Below are positions 62,144 to 64,000 of a stretch of DNA of 64,000 nt, one piece after another (the first letter of the stretch is position 1; each line of letters starts with the position of its first letter). The DNA comes from Thermodesulfobacteriota bacterium. GTDB taxonomy: Bacteria; Desulfobacterota; DSM-4660; Desulfatiglandales; Desulfatiglandaceae. The notes under the pieces are model-generated. The model was not told where the DNA came from. It saw only the letters and a program-made list of their open reading frames with translations, and did not search any database. The translations under genes were made by a program, and so were the position numbers. Where the stretch lies: contig JANQDY010000272.1 in the NCBI GenBank assembly GCA_028278625.1, positions 38,611 through 102,610 of the forward strand, read 5' to 3'.

Positions 62144-64000
62144 TCACACATCTTCCCACTGCATTCCGGAAAATGAAAAAGAAAAGCCTTCCATACCAGA
62201 GTCGATACTTGATCCCAAGATCATTGCCTTTCCGCCAGAACCATCGTTCAATTTTACTTCCACCTCACCCTCCAGCGGGAAAGACTCTAAATAGCCTGAA
62301 GTCCACCCATCTCCTTCCCATCTCAGGGGCTTCCCTATCCCTTCAGATTCCCATCTGCGTATGACTAACATGGCCTCTCTCTCGGTACCTGAGATTATTA
62401 CCTTGCCGGACTGTCGGATGGTCTGTGCCCCAGGTGGTGACCAATCCGGCGTTTTCTTACGCTGTCGCTCCTGGATCTTCTTTTCCAGCTTCTCCATTAT
62501 CATCTTAATCCAAAAGCGTTGATTTGGGCGAAGATTTCGCCGGGCGTGATGCAGCTGTAGGGATTTCAGATGAGCGCGGTGTCCAATTTCGATTAGGGCG
62601 GCTCCATGTTTCCACGCTCTAAGTATAGAAACAGTGTCTCCATCACATTTGAGGACAGCGTCAAGTTGTGACCAGGCCAAACTCAATTCATATCGGGTTT
62701 TTATTGAAGCACGACATGTCTCCCGCACACGCCGTTCGGGAGCACCCATTAATGTGGCTGCAACTCTTTTAAATATCTCACCATCACTGATCGCCCACAA
62801 AGACTCCGCCGCTAGCCTTAGATCACTTTCAGAGGACTGTTTCAAATCAGCTCGAATCTCTATGAGAGCATTTAACGATTTAGGATAAAGTGTCATCCAG
62901 GCCTCACGTGTGGTTTGCCTTACTTCTTCCACCGGGTCTCGTTCGAGTGCTCCAAGTATGGCTGAGACATTCGGAAATTGCTTATTTAAATCACGCTTTG
63001 CAGCTATTTGCGTTGCTACAATTAGCGCGATACGTGATTCTGTAGACCAATCGGGCCAGTGCTTTCCCCATTCTGTTTGGAGAAGCTTTTCAGGGGCAAG
63101 CTGAGCAAGAAATTTGAACAAGTTAGTTTCGGCGTAGGAGCTGGACATTCTATCAAGAATCCGAGCAATGAGAGCATTGGAAATAGCATCATCCAAATGC
63201 TTAGCGTTCGCCTTAATATTGGAAAGCACACGCAGAAGTTGTGATACTGCCCGCCATTCTCCGTTGGCTATTACGGCTGCTATCGGAAGAACACTGTTTC
63301 CATTTTTTAGATAATCATGGCCGAGAAGATATGCTCCCAATTCCGAAACATTGGCCTCATCAGCCACAGTGAAAGTTCCATCAATTCTGATTAGCCCGTT
63401 TTTCTTGAGCAACCGATCATCGTCAATTTCACCCGCTTTCTCTAATGCTGACACACCATAGGCCGCTATCCAGCTATTATCGTGAATAGCCAATCTCTTT
63501 AGACGATTCAGGGTGTTTTCATCCGAAAAGTTAGTTGCGACGATTCGAGCCAAAGGGCACAAGGCGAAGACATCGTCAGAAAAATCTAATTCATTGAAGA
63601 GTCGAACAACTTCTCTGGTTTCATTATCATCAAGGCTAAATTCTGCCGACACCGCTTCTAGAGCAGCGGCTGCAAGCATACGTCTTGGTCTAACACCATC
63701 CGCTTTGCCCTTCCAATCACTGCTGAAACCTGAAAGTAGTTGTGAAATTACGGTTCGCGCTTCGGCTTTCTTGTTCTCGTTTTTTCGAATTCGCTCAACA
63801 CAGTACATCGATAAGGCATTGGCCGCACTCAACGGAGCCTGGCCACGGTAAGTCAAACCTAAATCCAGGAGCCATTCGAGAACTCGCGGATCTGATGAGT
63901 GCCCCGCAAGCCTAATCGCGGGATCTTTGTAGAAAACTTGCGGATTTTCACCGCCACCATCTTTCTTCACCCTTTCGCGCAACCATGGTTCTATCTCGTC
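62144..64000 (-). CDS. Helical-repeat (HEAT-like) protein, N-terminus beyond window
   Basis: At least 618 residues; the frame stays open to position 64000. Repeated helix pairs (for example D-V-F-A-L-C-P-L-A-R-I-V-A, S-W-I-A-A-Y-G-V-S-A-L-E-K-A-G, D-A-I-S-N-A-L-I-A-R-I-L-D) look like HEAT/ARM repeats. The last 80 residues are beta-rich (G-K-V-I-I-S-G-T-E, G-E-V-E-V-K-L-N-D). Such proteins are often parts of defence systems together with ATPases; the neighbour needed to tell is outside. Confidence 0.65.
   Translation of the reverse strand, partial: DEIEPWLRERVKKDGGGENPQVFYKDPAIRLAGHSSDPRVLEWLLDLGLTYRGQAPLSAANALSMYCVERIRKNENKKAEARTVISQLLSGFSSDWKGKADGVRPRRMLAAAALEAVSAEFSLDDNETREVVRLFNELDFSDDVFALCPLARIVATNFSDENTLNRLKRLAIHDNSWIAAYGVSALEKAGEIDDDRLLKKNGLIRIDGTFTVADEANVSELGAYLLGHDYLKNGNSVLPIAAVIANGEWRAVSQLLRVLSNIKANAKHLDDAISNALIARILDRMSSSYAETNLFKFLAQLAPEKLLQTEWGKHWPDWSTESRIALIVATQIAAKRDLNKQFPNVSAILGALERDPVEEVRQTTREAWMTLYPKSLNALIEIRADLKQSSESDLRLAAESLWAISDGEIFKRVAATLMGAPERRVRETCRASIKTRYELSLAWSQLDAVLKCDGDTVSILRAWKHGAALIEIGHRAHLKSLQLHHARRNLRPNQRFWIKMIMEKLEKKIQERQRKKTPDWSPPGAQTIRQSGKVIISGTEREAMLVIRRWESEGIGKPLRWEGDGWTSGYLESFPLEGEVEVKLNDGSGGKAMILGSSIDSGMEGFSFSFSGMQWEDV

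Noticed and set aside
13330..64000. CRISPR array
   Set aside because: No regularly spaced direct repeats were seen; the Cas4-like protein has no cas neighbours.

Overview
The window looks like chromosomal DNA of a deltaproteobacterium (Desulfobacterota, sulfate-reducer-like). This rests on the gene order ffh-rpsP-khpA-rimM-trmD-(SPOUT-type RNA methyltransferase)-rplS-rnhB-yraN-rsmI, then ptsH-ptsI and smpB-ssrA, and on the general look of the proteins. It is an inference from gene content; no 16S rRNA is present.

Region 1 (1-13329) is conserved core. A minus-strand group (start of acyP, ligA, a DUF1786-like ASKHA-fold protein, a nucleoside phosphorylase) is divergent from a plus-strand translation and RNA-modification operon that ends at tmRNA. 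Nearly all these genes overlap or are very tightly spaced.

Region 2 (13330 to the right edge, about 50 kb) is best read as an integrative element inserted at the 3' end of ssrA. A tyrosine recombinase faces ssrA, followed by a small excisionase-like HTH protein and an archaeo-eukaryotic-type primase. I found no second copy of the ssrA 3' end by eye, so the far end probably lies beyond 64000.

Region 3 (16195-34653) is the most unusual part: about 18 genes, all on the minus strand, mostly overlapping or closely spaced. In order of transcription they are a sigma-like DNA-binding protein, a beta-rich protein, a stand-alone Lon-type peptidase with a helical tail, two proteins sharing that helical tail, a 1036-residue FtsK/EssC-like ATPase with an N-terminal coiled coil, a coiled-coil protein, a one-TM protein, two short WXG100-like proteins carrying W-x-D around a helical coiled-coil protein, a vWA lipoprotein, a polytopic membrane protein, an unknown protein, a Ycf46-like AAA+ ATPase, a DegT-type aminotransferase, a HerA/TraG-like ATPase and a fourth member of the helical family. 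I read this as a type VII secretion-like or conflict system not matching any named type I know.

Region 4 (35123-41251, plus strand except one HTH gene) carries a fused HTH-inositol-monophosphatase protein, a second HTH regulator, a tiny ORF behind a strong promoter, a secreted LPP20-like protein, an IHF/HU-like protein and DNA polymerase II with a clamp-binding tail.

Region 5 (42070-59953, minus strand) is a mobile-element housekeeping module: a large helicase, DUF6094-like methyltransferase, RadC/JAB protein, DUF3150, the Ycf46-DUF1257-DUF2997 trio, several small zinc-ribbon proteins, DUF2958, a HerA-nuclease fusion with an adjacent RecB/Cas4-like nuclease, an OB-fold-like protein and a membrane coiled-coil protein. 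Several genes are followed by their own intrinsic terminator. A roughly 0.85 kb gene-free stretch (57111-57965) holds a 14-bp perfect palindrome and a 16-bp direct repeat.

Region 6 (60037-64000) holds a nucleoside deoxyribosyltransferase gene without a normal start codon, a broken IS630-family element with clear ends, and a helical-repeat protein that runs off the window.
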